Assembly (NCBI RefSeq): GCF_016864375.1
Contig: NZ_CP069355.1
Coordinates: 620,001 to 684,000 of the forward strand
Source of the DNA: Microvirga sp. VF16
Lineage (GTDB): Bacteria > Pseudomonadota > Alphaproteobacteria > Rhizobiales > Beijerinckiaceae
Direction of reading: 5' to 3'
DNA: 64,000 bases
This document shows positions 8,050 to 17,144 of this stretch, one piece after another (positions within the stretch are counted from its first letter, which is position 1; each line of letters starts with the position of its first letter). The notes below the pieces were generated by a model. It had not been told where the DNA came from. It saw only the letters and a program-made list of their open reading frames with translations, and made no database searches. The translations under genes were made by a program, and so were the position numbers.

Positions 8050-8598
8050 GAGAAGTCACCTCAGGGAAGACACCGACCGCATGATGGATGGTTTTGCGAA
8101 ACTTCCCGCGCGGCTCTGGATCAACGACAATTGCGGCAGCAGAGAGGCTGAGCCTTCCGATTGGCTCAGCCATGGGCAGCCATTCGCTAGCTCGTGAGAG
8201 CCGCATAAGGCCGGCACGTTGTTGCGGATTATGTCAATGTCAGTGCTAGCCGGCTCGCCCGGCTCCAGCAGTCGCCGAGCAGATCTTCTCACCGATGCGG
8301 GCCCCATCCGCTGTATCAGACCAGTGATCAGCTCCTGCGTCAACGAGAGGCATGGCAGGAAAACCCGTCTCTCAGCGAGCCAGGGCTGCTTTGACAGTGA
8401 CAAAACCGAGCGCGGCGGGAGAGTGCGAGGCCGGCGGTGGCGCCATCCCCGGCCTCGTAGGCGCTCGCGACCCCAGATCATTGAGAGGCATCCCGACGCT
8501 CCCGCCGCCCCGCAGCAGAACCCGCACTTGATCGCCACCCGGAACGACCACGACCGGACGGATCCAAACCTACCGACCCCTCCCTGGATTGAGACCGC
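8050..8598. other. Stretch of 550 bases without a convincing gene
   Basis: Minus-strand frames are open (for example 8056-8538), but their translations are rich in Arg, Ser and Leu in the manner of non-coding GC-rich DNA and show no domain. A short in-frame phrase, TDIDIIRNNV, resembles the tail of the zinc-binding protein at 18010-18070 (YIDMIRNNV). This may be a decayed remnant of another metal-binding protein, but the match is too short to call. Confidence 0.3.
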
Positions 8599-10005
8599 TC
8601 ACTCTCTCAGGCCTAGCGTTCGTGTCGATACCTTAAGGGCGACATCCCGGTCGTGGGTTACCAGCAAAACCGCGAGGCCGGTTTCGGCAACGATCTCCTG
8701 CAGGAACGTGATCACGTCCTTCTGGCTGACGGGGTCCAGCCGGGAGGTGGCCTCGTCCGCAAAAAGAAACGCCGGATCGAGCAGCAGAGCTCGCAGCAGC
8801 GCGAAGCGCTGCAACTCACCGCCGGAAATCTGGCTCGGCAGACGATCGAGCAACGCGTCCGGCAATCGTAGGCGCCGGCACAGCGAGTCGACGGTTGCCC
8901 AGTCCTTGCCATGCAGGCGGACCAGATCTCGCAATCCCTTGCGGATCGTCTGATGCGGCGCGAAAGCTGCAGGCGGATCCTGGTAAAGCTTCTGGAAACG
9001 AAGAAACGAGAGTTCTCGCGTTCGCTCCACTGTCCCCGCATCAGGCGCGACCAGGCCGAGCAGAATATTGCCGACCGTCGTCTTGCCGCAGCCACTCGGG
9101 CCGAAGATCGAGACGATCTCGCCGGCTGCAATCTCAATATCGAGACCGGAGAACAGGACCTTGTCACCGTATCTCTTTTCCAGTCCGCGACCAACAATCA
9201 CCGGCTCGCCGGATGGCGTCGGTGCACGCTGCTCCCAATGGGAAGGCTCGGCGGCAAGAAGCGCCTTCGTATAGCCATGCTCGGGCGCTTCCAGCAGCTT
9301 ATGGGCCGGACCATATTCGACCAGCCGACCGTCCAGCATGACGCCAATCATCCCTTCGAGCGCTCTTGCCACCCCAACATCATGGGTGATGGTGAAGAGC
9401 AACCGCCCCATCTCCACTTCCTGCCTCAAGCGGGCCGTCACGGAGTCCTTGAGCGCGGCATCGAGACCCTTGGTCGGCTCGTCGGCGATCAGCAATTCGG
9501 CGTTTGCGGCATGCGCCATGGCGATGGCCACCCGTTGCCCCATGCCGCCGGACATCTGAAACGGATAGAGCGCCGCAGCTGACGCCAGCGACACTTCAGA
9601 AAGATTGTCCATGGCGGCTTCCACGCTCTCGGCAGCCGTCTTCCCTTTCACATAATGATGGATTTCGGCCACTTGCGGCGCCACGCGCATAGTCGGATCG
9701 AGCGCGAGCCACGGCTCCTGCGGCAGGAGGCAGATGCTTCGGCCCCAACGACGGCGCCGCTCGGGGGGCGTTTCGCCCAGAAGATCCAAGCCCTCGAAGA
9801 TCACGCTGCCTGTGGCATGCAGTTCCAGCGGCAGATTGCCCATGATCGCCTGAGCAACCAGAGATTTTCCGGAACCGCTCTCGCCGAGAAGGGTCAATGG
9901 CCGCCCCCGACCCAGATCAAACGAAACGCCAGAAACAATGCTGCCCTCTCGCGACAGGATGGACAGGTTCGAGACCGAGAGATCGGAACACACATGGATG
10001 TTCAT
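8599..10005 (-). CDS. Dipeptide/nickel-type ABC importer, fused double ATPase subunit
   Basis: Two ABC ATPase domains in one chain of 468 residues, equivalent to DppD and DppF fused. The first has Walker A GESGSGKS, signature MSGGMGQRVA and Walker B LLIADEPT. The second has Walker A GPSGCGKTT, signature ISGGELQR and Walker B FLFADEATS. The Walker B acidic residues (DE) are present in both. The start at 10005 is chosen because the ATG overlaps the permease stop (ATGA) and the longer frame upstream lies over the permease gene. The second domain is shorter and lacks the C-terminal oligopeptide-binding Cys cluster seen in DppF. It energises the importer encoded by the next three genes. Confidence 0.85.
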   Translation of the reverse strand: MNIHVCSDLSVSNLSILSREGSIVSGVSFDLGRGRPLTLLGESGSGKSLVAQAIMGNLPLELHATGSVIFEGLDLLGETPPERRRRWGRSICLLPQEPWLALDPTMRVAPQVAEIHHYVKGKTAAESVEAAMDNLSEVSLASAAALYPFQMSGGMGQRVAIAMAHAANAELLIADEPTKGLDAALKDSVTARLRQEVEMGRLLFTITHDVGVARALEGMIGVMLDGRLVEYGPAHKLLEAPEHGYTKALLAAEPSHWEQRAPTPSGEPVIVGRGLEKRYGDKVLFSGLDIEIAAGEIVSIFGPSGCGKTTVGNILLGLVAPDAGTVERTRELSFLRFQKLYQDPPAAFAPHQTIRKGLRDLVRLHGKDWATVDSLCRRLRLPDALLDRLPSQISGGELQRFALLRALLLDPAFLFADEATSRLDPVSQKDVITFLQEIVAETGLAVLLVTHDRDVALKVSTRTLGLRE

Positions 10006-10826
10006 GCCCGATCTCCTTGCGCGAGCAGTTGCAGGCCGAGAACGAGCAGAAAGATCAGCAGTGCTGGAAGCAAAACGTGCACGGGCGCCTCCGCGTAGTA
10101 GGGCAGTAGCTCGACGATCATGCTGCCGAGCTCCGGCGTGGGCGGCTGGAGGCCGACGCTGACTGCACTCAGTGTCGATACGGCGATGATCGCGGTCGCC
10201 ATGGCAAATGCCGAAAGCGTGGCGATCATCGGTCCGATCACCGGCAGGACGTAATGCACGAGGATATAGCGCGAGCCGAATCCGAGCATGCGCGCCGCCT
10301 CGATATGCGGCTGGGCCAGCACCGTTCTCGTGGTCGCCTTGGTGACGCGATAGAATTCCACCCACAAGGTGAGCGACAGGCCGAGGAACAGAGGGCCGTA
10401 GTTACCCGGTGAAAAAGCGAGCAACAGAAGCACCAGCATGAGTCCAGGCAAGGCAAGGACAACGGTCGCCACGAACTCGAGCGCGCGCTCCGCCCACCCG
10501 CCTCGCCATGCGGCGAGAAGACCGAGCAGGACACCGGGTATGGCGGCCGCAAGCATGGTCAGGAAGGCCATGCCGAAGGAGAGGCGCGCGCCGTGGGCCA
10601 ACCGCGCCAGCAGGCTGCGCCCATAATGATCGGAGCCCAGCAGGTATTCGCCGCCAATCGGCGCGAGGCTCGCACCGAAATCCTGCGCAGCAGGGTCTGT
10701 GGGAATGAGGACAGGGCCTATGACGGCAAAACAGGCGAGCAGCACGAGGAGGCCGCCTCCGGCGATGCGCGCCGCTCCGATTCCCATCGTCGGTCTCGTG
10801 TCTAAAGCCTGGTCGATCATGCTCAT
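10002..10826 (-). CDS. Dipeptide/nickel-type ABC importer, permease subunit (DppC/NikC class)
   Basis: A 274-residue inner-membrane protein with about six hydrophobic segments, the N-terminal one after a short polar leader and the conserved LLGSDHYGRSLLARLAHG that opens the DppC/OppC permease domain. The EAA loop is seen in IEAARMLGFGSRYILVHYVLP. It forms the channel with the adjacent DppB-class subunit. ATGA overlaps link it to both neighbours, so all four transporter genes are probably translated from one message. Confidence 0.85.
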   Translation of the reverse strand: MSMIDQALDTRPTMGIGAARIAGGGLLVLLACFAVIGPVLIPTDPAAQDFGASLAPIGGEYLLGSDHYGRSLLARLAHGARLSFGMAFLTMLAAAIPGVLLGLLAAWRGGWAERALEFVATVVLALPGLMLVLLLLAFSPGNYGPLFLGLSLTLWVEFYRVTKATTRTVLAQPHIEAARMLGFGSRYILVHYVLPVIGPMIATLSAFAMATAIIAVSTLSAVSVGLQPPTPELGSMIVELLPYYAEAPVHVLLPALLIFLLVLGLQLLAQGDRA

Positions 10827-11776
10827 GCCGATCTCCCCACACGCGGATCGAGCCAGACGGTGAGACCATCCACGATCGCGCCAATGGCGACGAACATCAG
10901 CCCCATCATCAGCGCCGTTCCCTGGACCATCGGGATGTCCCGTTCGACGATCGCATGAACCAAGGCGTGGCCGATGCCGGGATAGGCGAACAGGGATTCC
11001 ACCACCACGACTCCTTCGATCAGATAAATCGCCTGCAGGCCGAGATAGGAGACGACGGGAATCGCCGCGTTTCTCAGTCCGTGCCGCCTGACGACGACGG
11101 CTTCGGGAAGCCCCTTGGAGCGAGCGAAGGCAAAATAGGGGGCTCGGGCCACGGCTGCGACGGCGTTGCGCGTCACACGGCTCGACATGGCCGCAAGCCC
11201 GAGCGCCAGCGTCAGCGCCGGCAGCAGGATTTCCCGCGGCGACCCGAAGCCGGCCGGCGGCAACCAGCCGAGCTGCCGGGAAAAGACGAGCATGAGGATG
11301 AGACCGAGCACGAAGGGCGGCACGGCGCGAAAAACGACGGCGCCCATGAGGCCGATCCGATCTGCCGCTCCGCCGGGCTTCAGGCCTCCGAACAGGCCGA
11401 CAATCGGGCCGATCAGCAGCGACAGCAGAAGAGCTGCAGCCGCAAGCCAGATCGAGGCGCCGAGCTGCACCTGCAGTTCATGGGCCACGGGGCTTCCCGT
11501 GACCAGAGAATGGCCGAGATCGAATTGGGCGAGATTGCCGAGCCATTCGATGAACTGCACAGCGATCGGCCGGTCGAGCCCGAGCTCAAGCCGAACCTTT
11601 TCCGCCGCATCGGCGATCCGTGCGTCCGGGCCGTAACGTCCCGCCGCAATGCGCATGGCCGGGTCACCCGGCAGCACGCGCATCAGGACAAAGCACAAGG
11701 CCCCGACGACGATCGCCACAAGGCCGGCCTGCAGCAGGCGTGCCACGAGAAAGTTTTTGATCACCGCCCCCGTCAT
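10823..11776 (-). CDS. Dipeptide/nickel-type ABC importer, permease subunit (DppB/NikB class)
   Basis: A 317-residue membrane protein with an N-terminal transmembrane helix, the FVLMRVLPGDPAMRIAAG signature of DppB/OppB permeases and an EAA loop (FAFARSKGLPEAVVVRRHG). The start at 11776 overlaps the stop of the solute-binding protein gene (ATGA). An ATG nine bases further upstream is possible. The C-terminus, VWLDPRVGRSA, is typical of this class. Confidence 0.85.
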   Translation of the reverse strand: MTGAVIKNFLVARLLQAGLVAIVVGALCFVLMRVLPGDPAMRIAAGRYGPDARIADAAEKVRLELGLDRPIAVQFIEWLGNLAQFDLGHSLVTGSPVAHELQVQLGASIWLAAAALLLSLLIGPIVGLFGGLKPGGAADRIGLMGAVVFRAVPPFVLGLILMLVFSRQLGWLPPAGFGSPREILLPALTLALGLAAMSSRVTRNAVAAVARAPYFAFARSKGLPEAVVVRRHGLRNAAIPVVSYLGLQAIYLIEGVVVVESLFAYPGIGHALVHAIVERDIPMVQGTALMMGLMFVAIGAIVDGLTVWLDPRVGRSA

Positions 11777-13293
11777 TCGGCCCATCGGATCGCTGAAAGG
11801 CCGTAGTTCACTTCGAGCGGATCCACCTCAACGCCGGTGATGCGCTTGCTGGAAACGATGGCAAGTTCGGACCAGGTGACGGGAATGCTCGGCAGTTCCT
11901 GTTGCAGGATTTCGATCGCGCGCGTCTGGAGCGGCGCACGAGCGTCCGGGTCACTCGTCGCCGCGAGCTTTTCGACGATGCCCTGCATCTCCTTGTTGTC
12001 CCATCCCGTGGAACCCCAATCGCTGCCGCCCGGGCCATAATCCTGCAGCAGGGTGCCGACCGGGTCGGGGACGATTGAATAAAGGCGTGAGATCAGCCCC
12101 ATCTCCAGCGTTCCATCCTTGTGGCGGGCCGGAATCTCCGAACTGTTGCCGACGGATACCTTGGCTTCAATGCCGACCTGCCGAAGCTGCGCCTGAAGCG
12201 CGGTGGCAATCGGGGGCAGTTCGGGCCAGCTGGCATAGGTGAGCATCGTCACGGAAAAGCGCTTGCCGTCCTTCTCCAGAATGCCGTCGCTCCCTGGCCG
12301 CCAACCGGCGGCCGCCAAGAGCTCCTTTGCCTTTGCGACATTCCGCTCCAGAGGCCGAACGGTGGCGACATTCCATCCCTTCATGGCTGGTGGGAAAAGC
12401 TGGGTCGCGGTAAGATCGGGATTGCGCAGGATGACTTTGGTGATGCCGACGCGGTCGATGGCGGCGCTGACCGCCTGCCGCTCCTCGACCTGGTCGAAGA
12501 AGGGCGAGGCCGCATTGACCTTCAGGATCCGGGTACGAGGAATAGTGGCGATCCGTACGTCCAGTTTCGGATTAGCCCTCAGCCGATCAACCGAAACTGG
12601 GAGCATCGAGAAGACGAGGTCAGCCTCACCGCTTTCCGCCATCAGCGCGCGGGTTTCTCCTTGCCCAACGGCAAGGTAGCTGACCTCGTCGATACCGGGC
12701 TTGCCGCCCCACCACGATCCCGAGGCCTGCAACTCAAGCCGTGCCGGCGGCGTAAGGGCTTTGACCTTGTAGGGACCGGTACTCACGATCTGCGTGACCT
12801 TGCCTGCAGCATCGAAGGATGACGACGCCAGGATGATCGTGCTGAAATGCACGAGATAGGCGGGCAATGCGGAAAACGGCTTGGTCAACCGTATCCGGAC
12901 GTCGCTGCCGTCGCTCGTAATTTCAGCGATCGGAGCCTGAGCCAGGACACCGACTCCCGCCAGCGCCCGCTTGAGGCTGGCAGCGACAGCCTCGGCGGTT
13001 ACTGCGGTTCCATCATGGAATGCAGCGTTGCCGCGGAGCTTGAAAGTCCAGGTGAGGCCGTCATCCGAAACGGCCCACTTTTCCGCAAGGCCAGGAACGA
13101 GCGCTCCCTGTTTGTCGGTCGTCACGAGGGTCTCAGCGACCTGAAGTCGGCTGAAGACATAGCCAGTCTGTGCCGGCTCGATGCCAGTGATTTCCCATGG
13201 TCCGGCCACTTTGAGCGCCTTGGCAGAGGCGGAGCTGACCGACAGGGGCGCTGCGAGCGCCAGCGTGAGGAAAAGCGCTTGTATGGTGCGCAT
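11773..13293 (-). CDS. ABC importer solute-binding protein, SBP_bac_5 (dipeptide/nickel/metallophore type)
   Basis: A 506-residue periplasmic protein. It has a signal peptide (TIQALFLTLALAAPLSVSSASA), an N-terminal lobe with ALVPGLAEKWAVSDDGLTWTFKLRGNAAFHDG, which is the SBP_bac_5 signature, and a C-terminal lobe ending ...VNYGLSAIRWAE. The start at 13293 is chosen because a signal peptide follows directly. An AAGG lies upstream. The family binds peptides, nickel-histidine, haem and metallophore complexes, and sequence alone does not tell which. It sits about 110 bases behind aztD in a run of minus-strand genes that starts at a probable Zur-controlled promoter, so a zinc-complex or zincophore ligand is an attractive inference, not shown. 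Confidence 0.85.
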   Translation of the reverse strand: MRTIQALFLTLALAAPLSVSSASAKALKVAGPWEITGIEPAQTGYVFSRLQVAETLVTTDKQGALVPGLAEKWAVSDDGLTWTFKLRGNAAFHDGTAVTAEAVAASLKRALAGVGVLAQAPIAEITSDGSDVRIRLTKPFSALPAYLVHFSTIILASSSFDAAGKVTQIVSTGPYKVKALTPPARLELQASGSWWGGKPGIDEVSYLAVGQGETRALMAESGEADLVFSMLPVSVDRLRANPKLDVRIATIPRTRILKVNAASPFFDQVEERQAVSAAIDRVGITKVILRNPDLTATQLFPPAMKGWNVATVRPLERNVAKAKELLAAAGWRPGSDGILEKDGKRFSVTMLTYASWPELPPIATALQAQLRQVGIEAKVSVGNSSEIPARHKDGTLEMGLISRLYSIVPDPVGTLLQDYGPGGSDWGSTGWDNKEMQGIVEKLAATSDPDARAPLQTRAIEILQQELPSIPVTWSELAIVSSKRITGVEVDPLEVNYGLSAIRWAE

Positions 13294-13403
13294 TGCATTC
13301 TGCCTTGTTGATTGGACGTGATGACGACTGGTCAATCTGTTCTCTGATATTCGCGGGTTGCGAACGGCTCCGGGCATATGCCCAAAACCGTCAGGAGAGA
13401 CGA

Positions 13404-14714
13404 CTAGCTGCCGCCGCCGCTGGCGAGGTTCGCCGGCATGCCGTCGACGGGAAGATCGAGCCCTTGCTGGAGGCTGCCCAGGTTGTACTCGCGCACGCGC
13501 TTGTTCACCGGATCGCTGACGAAGGCGCTCTCGCCGACAACAGCGAGGTTGGGCGTCGGCGTCCTGGCGCCATAGGCGCAATCAAAGGCAGGGACGGCGT
13601 CGAACTGCGCCACCTGCTTCCAGGCTGGAGCCGCATCATAGATCCGCAGCTTGCCGTCAGCGGTCAGGTTCGCCACGCGTTTGCCGTTGGAGGCGACTTC
13701 GAACTGGCAGACCGCCTGTCCGTCGGGAACCTGGAAGATGTCCTCCGACTTAAGGGTTTCAGCTTTGGGATCGATGCGAAGAAGCGCATCATAGGGACCC
13801 TTGTTGCCATAGTTCGCGATCAAGTATTGGCCACCCTCACGCGCCTTGATGGTGGAGGAGCGACGATTGTCCGGATACGGCACGCGGCGTGACGTCCACT
13901 GACCGTTGGTCTTGGCAAGGACCAGTACGCCGCCAGCTTTGGCGTCGCCCTCGGGCCCCTGTGCGCAGCCGAAGACATGGACGTTGTTCAAGGACGCGTG
14001 ACCGTGGAATTCCTTGCACGACTTCTGCGGGTCGGACAGATCCTCGAAGGAGGCCACGACCTTCCAGTCCTTGCCTTGGACAGCCTTGAACCCGTTCGAG
14101 CGAGAGCTCGCCTTCTGGTCGCCCTTGGCATACGGCTCATTGTGTGTCGAGACGATCCACTCGTCAGAGCCGAGCGCAAACGCAATCCCGTGCTGGGGTG
14201 CGGGACTCTTCCACGCGAGTGTCGTCGGCTTGGCCTCGCTCAAGGTGTCGAGCTTGATGAACGTGGCCTTAGGCTCGCTTGGACGTACCCACGGCCGTTG
14301 TCCGTCGAAGAACACGGCGAGCCAGCCATTCTCCGAGACCACGTGAGCCGGCACATCGCCGGTAAGCGTGTAGTCGAGCAGTTTGACCTCGCCCTTCTCC
14401 ACGTCGATGTGATCACCATGAGACTCATACGTCAGGCCTGTGTCGAGGAAGCGGACCGTGCCGGCCTCGTCGCCCGTCTTGATGACGGTGTAGCGGCCAT
14501 CTTCGGTTGTGGAGAGAACTGGATTGGCTTTCGGGACAGCGAAGCTGTGGGTCACCTCGCCGCTGTCGAGATCGAGAATGCTGACCTTTGGCTGCTCATG
14601 GTCGGCGAACACAAGCCGACCGCGGGAGACGGCATGATCGTGTGCCAAGGCAACGCCGCTGAGGACAATGAGGGACGAGCCGAGAGCCAGTCCAAGCTTG
14701 AGACGTCTGTGCAT
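13404..14714 (-). CDS. aztD: Zinc metallochaperone AztD (periplasmic beta-propeller)
   Basis: A 436-residue exported protein. The signal peptide (GLALGSSLIVLSGVALA) is followed at once by HDHAVSRGRLVFADHE, a His/Asp-rich N-terminal metal site, then repeated blades with phrases such as VSILDLDSGEVTHSF, KVVASFEDLSDP and LRIYDAAPAWKQVAQF. This matches AztD, which carries zinc in the periplasm and hands it to the AztC binding protein. Two conserved Cys pairs (KSCKEFHGHASLNNVHVFGC) could form a disulfide. AztC-like protein is encoded at 17145 across the divergent promoter. The genes for the AztA and AztB transporter subunits are not in the window. Confidence 0.75.
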   Translation of the reverse strand: MHRRLKLGLALGSSLIVLSGVALAHDHAVSRGRLVFADHEQPKVSILDLDSGEVTHSFAVPKANPVLSTTEDGRYTVIKTGDEAGTVRFLDTGLTYESHGDHIDVEKGEVKLLDYTLTGDVPAHVVSENGWLAVFFDGQRPWVRPSEPKATFIKLDTLSEAKPTTLAWKSPAPQHGIAFALGSDEWIVSTHNEPYAKGDQKASSRSNGFKAVQGKDWKVVASFEDLSDPQKSCKEFHGHASLNNVHVFGCAQGPEGDAKAGGVLVLAKTNGQWTSRRVPYPDNRRSSTIKAREGGQYLIANYGNKGPYDALLRIDPKAETLKSEDIFQVPDGQAVCQFEVASNGKRVANLTADGKLRIYDAAPAWKQVAQFDAVPAFDCAYGARTPTPNLAVVGESAFVSDPVNKRVREYNLGSLQQGLDLPVDGMPANLASGGGS

Positions 14715-14739
14715 GAAGTTCTCCTTATCGAGTTGTGAA

Positions 14740-15380
14740 TCAGGAATGACGAGGGGACCTATTGATTGCTAGGAAGAGCCGGGCGATGCCTTGCCGCTCG
14801 ATTGGAGGTGAGCGGTGCAGAACACCGGGACGTTCCGCCGTTGCACCGCGAGAACCGCGCATGATGGCGACCCAACCGCGATCAAGCTGTCTGATGTGGT
14901 CACTTGAGATCGGGGAGCCCTGCGGGAGGGTGACGAGACATGGGGTGGCAACCACTGGGTGCCGGGACCGCGATAGGTCGTGACAAGCCGGTAGAACACG
15001 TTGTCGACGTGGAACTTGCGGCAGGCGTCATCTTCAATGACGTCGAGGCGCAGGCACAGACGCTGCGCTCCCGTAAGCTGCTCGAACATCAGCCCGAGAA
15101 AGCTCAAATCATTGACGAGCCACTCGGCCAGCCAGTCCGGTCCGAACTCAGCTTTGGCCAAGCGCAATGGCACCTCGCGCCGCAACGTCTTGAGATCGCC
15201 CTCAAGTCGCAACCGCGGGAGACGATGCACCGGCAGTGCATCGAGCTCGGCGACCACGGCCGGATCGAGCGTTCGCGGCAGGACGCCGATCGGGCCGGAC
15301 CTGAGGGTCTGACGCGTCAGTCTCTCCCCGACGATCATTCCGGCCCCGGGTGCAGGGCGAATCTCGCGTTCATGCCGCAT
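14740..15380 (-). pseudogene. DUF1826 protein, interrupted by a frameshift
   Basis: The N-terminal two-thirds (from the ATG at 15380) reads normally through RLDVIEDDACRKFHVDNVFYRLVTTYRGPGTQWLPPHVS, the conserved DUF1826 core. The frame is then lost at about 14925-14940. The conserved C-terminus (RQLDRGWVAIMRG, then HRSPPIERQGIARLFLAIN) continues in another frame and ends at 14740. One inserted or deleted base would restore a protein of about 212 residues. DUF1826 genes are known companions of zinc-responsive COG0523 GTPases and this one overlaps the end of such a gene. Either the gene is newly broken or there is a sequencing error. Confidence 0.75.
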
Positions 15381-16593
15381 CGGCGCGTCCCCAGAACGGG
15401 AAGGGATCGCGCAGGTGCCGGTAGGCATTGGGATCGAAGCGCGTGGCGGTCGGTGATCCGGTTAGGCAGTCATCGAGCGCCGCACGGATGGCGGCTTCAT
15501 TCATGCCCGTGCCGATGAAGACAAGTTCCTGGCGACGGTCGCCCCAGACCGGGCTCCAGTGCCGCTCCAGAAGCGCCTGCCATTCGGGATGATCGGGCCA
15601 GTGCTGTTTCGGGATCGCGCCCCACCAGTGCCCCATCGCTGTCACCCGCGCGATGGCGCCGGCCAGGGAAAACTCACCCACCCACTTCGGACGCGTGGCG
15701 AGCCAGAAATGCCCCTTGGCGCGGATCAGCCCCGGCCAGGTTCGGTTGATGAAGGCGTTGAACTTATCCGGGTGAAAGGGCTGTCTGGCGCGGTAGACGA
15801 AGCTCTGGATGCCGTACTCCTCGGTCTCCGGCACATGCTCGGCATGGCCGTAAAGCTCCTTGTACCAGAGCGGATGCTGCTGCGCCTTCTCCTCGTCGAA
15901 CAGCCCGGTATCAAGGATGTCGGAGAGCGCGACCTTGCCGAAATCGGTCTCGATCAGGCGTGCATCGGGATTGAGCGCCACCACGACCTTGCGCACCAAT
16001 GACAGCGTATCGGATGATATGTCCGACACCTTGTTGAGCACGACGACATCGGCGAACTCGATTTGCTCCACGAGCAGGTCGACGAGAGTCCGTTCATCGC
16101 CCTCGCCCGCTGTCTTGCCGCGGTCGCGCAGGAAGTCGTTCGAGCCGTAATCCTTCAGGAGATGCGCGGCGTCGACCACCGTCACCATGGTGTCGAGACG
16201 GGCGACATCCGAGAGGCTTTTTCCGTTCTCGTCCCGGAACGAGAACGTGCTCGCTACAGGCAAGGGCTCGGCGATACCCGTTCCCTCGATGAGCAGGTAA
16301 TCGAAGCGTCCTTCCTCACTCAGGCGTCGTACCTCCGCCAGGAGATCGTCGCAAAGGGTGCAGCAGATGCAGCCGTTGGTCAGCTCCACCAGCCGCTCGT
16401 CCGTGCGGGAGAGATTGGCGCCGCCGTCACGCACGAGATCGGCATCGATGTTGACCTCGCTCATGTCGTTGACGATCACCGCGACCTTGCGGCCTTCGCG
16501 GTTGTTCAGGACGTGATTGAGCAAGGTGGTCTTGCCGGCACCGAGGAAGCCCGAAAGCACGGTGACGGGCAGGCGGCGGTCGGGAGCAGGCAT
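15370..16593 (-). CDS. COG0523-family GTPase, ZigA-like zinc metallochaperone
   Basis: A GTPase of about 407 residues. Visible motifs are Walker A SGFLGAGKTTLL, the switch region NDMSEVNID, the metal-binding CxCC motif in TNGCICCTLCDDL, Walker B LLIEGTGIAEP and base recognition NKVSD. The C-terminal CobW_C domain contains WPGLIRAKGHFWLATRP and AMGHWWGAIP, typical of the longer ZigA/YciC subgroup that is induced by zinc shortage and thought to deliver zinc. The start at 16593 has GGAG nine bases upstream. A longer frame to 16629 lacks a Shine-Dalgarno sequence and would begin next to the operator. It is the first gene of the leftward operon. Confidence 0.85.
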   Translation of the reverse strand: MPAPDRRLPVTVLSGFLGAGKTTLLNHVLNNREGRKVAVIVNDMSEVNIDADLVRDGGANLSRTDERLVELTNGCICCTLCDDLLAEVRRLSEEGRFDYLLIEGTGIAEPLPVASTFSFRDENGKSLSDVARLDTMVTVVDAAHLLKDYGSNDFLRDRGKTAGEGDERTLVDLLVEQIEFADVVVLNKVSDISSDTLSLVRKVVVALNPDARLIETDFGKVALSDILDTGLFDEEKAQQHPLWYKELYGHAEHVPETEEYGIQSFVYRARQPFHPDKFNAFINRTWPGLIRAKGHFWLATRPKWVGEFSLAGAIARVTAMGHWWGAIPKQHWPDHPEWQALLERHWSPVWGDRRQELVFIGTGMNEAAIRAALDDCLTGSPTATRFDPNAYRHLRDPFPFWGRADAA

Positions 16594-16633
16594 CACGGCG
16601 ATCTCCGAACGTTGGCTGTTGCGGCTCATGGGC

Positions 16634-16674
16634 GTATAGTATACTGTACTTAGCACGTACCATATAATGTACGT
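16634..16674. promoter_or_regulatory. Divergent promoter region with two inverted repeats, likely Zur operators
   Basis: Between the ZigA-like gene and zur lie a perfect 11-bp palindrome (GTATA-G-TATAC, 16634-16644) and an inverted repeat ACGTAC-N8-GTACGT with an AT-rich centre (16655-16674). Both neighbours belong to the usual Zur regulon and Fur-family regulators bind AT-centred inverted repeats of this size. Which repeat serves which gene is not clear. Binding is inferred. Confidence 0.6.
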
Positions 16675-16688
16675 CAAGGTGCTCGCGC

Positions 16689-17102
16689 ATGAATTTTGCA
16701 AAAACAGACGGTGAGGTTGCCCCTTCCGCCCTGAACCGTACGCAGCAGCGGGTCCACCGGATCCTGACCGAGGCCAAGCGGCCTCTCACGGCCTATGCCA
16801 TCCTCGGGCAGCTCCGCGGGCAGACTCAAGCGACACCGCCGACCGTCTATCGATCCTTGGCCAAGCTCATCAGACATGGGCTGGTCCACCGCATCGAGAG
16901 CCTCAACGCCTATGTGGCCTGCCCTGGGCACCACGTCTCCGGCGCGGTGGCCTTCGCCATCTGCAGCCATTGCGGCTCCGTCACGGAATTCACCGACTCT
17001 CGGATCAGCTATCGGCTCCAGGCCTGGAGCCGGTCTCATGCTTTCCGGCTCCAGGATACGGCGGTCGAACTCAAAGGCCTTTGCGCCTCCTGTGCCACCT
17101 GA
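16689..17102 (+). CDS. zur: Fur-family zinc regulator Zur
   Basis: A 137-residue protein with an N-terminal winged helix (LNRTQQRVHRIL through TPPTVYRSLAKLIRHGLVHRIESLNAYVAC) and a C-terminal dimerisation and metal domain with two CxxC pairs (CSHCG and CASC) that hold structural zinc, plus a regulatory-site region (CPGHHVSGAVAFAI). Companion genes (zinc-binding protein, two COG0523 GTPases, AztD) indicate Zur rather than Fur. AAGGTG lies eight bases upstream of the ATG. It lies next to its own probable operator and so is likely autoregulated. Confidence 0.85.
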   Translation: MNFAKTDGEVAPSALNRTQQRVHRILTEAKRPLTAYAILGQLRGQTQATPPTVYRSLAKLIRHGLVHRIESLNAYVACPGHHVSGAVAFAICSHCGSVTEFTDSRISYRLQAWSRSHAFRLQDTAVELKGLCASCAT

Positions 17103-17144
17103 CGCTATTTCCGCCTTGCTCAGCAACGTTCGAAAGGAAACTCT

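Noticed and set aside
8056..8538. 160-residue minus-strand frame, possible metal-binding protein remnant
   Set aside because: Only a ten-residue phrase resembles the tail of a zinc-binding protein. Not enough for a gene call.
11166..11636. Plus-strand frames of 150-280 residues over the importer permeases (10955-11806)
   Set aside because: Shadows of the permease gene; low-complexity Arg/Gly/Asp translation without domains.
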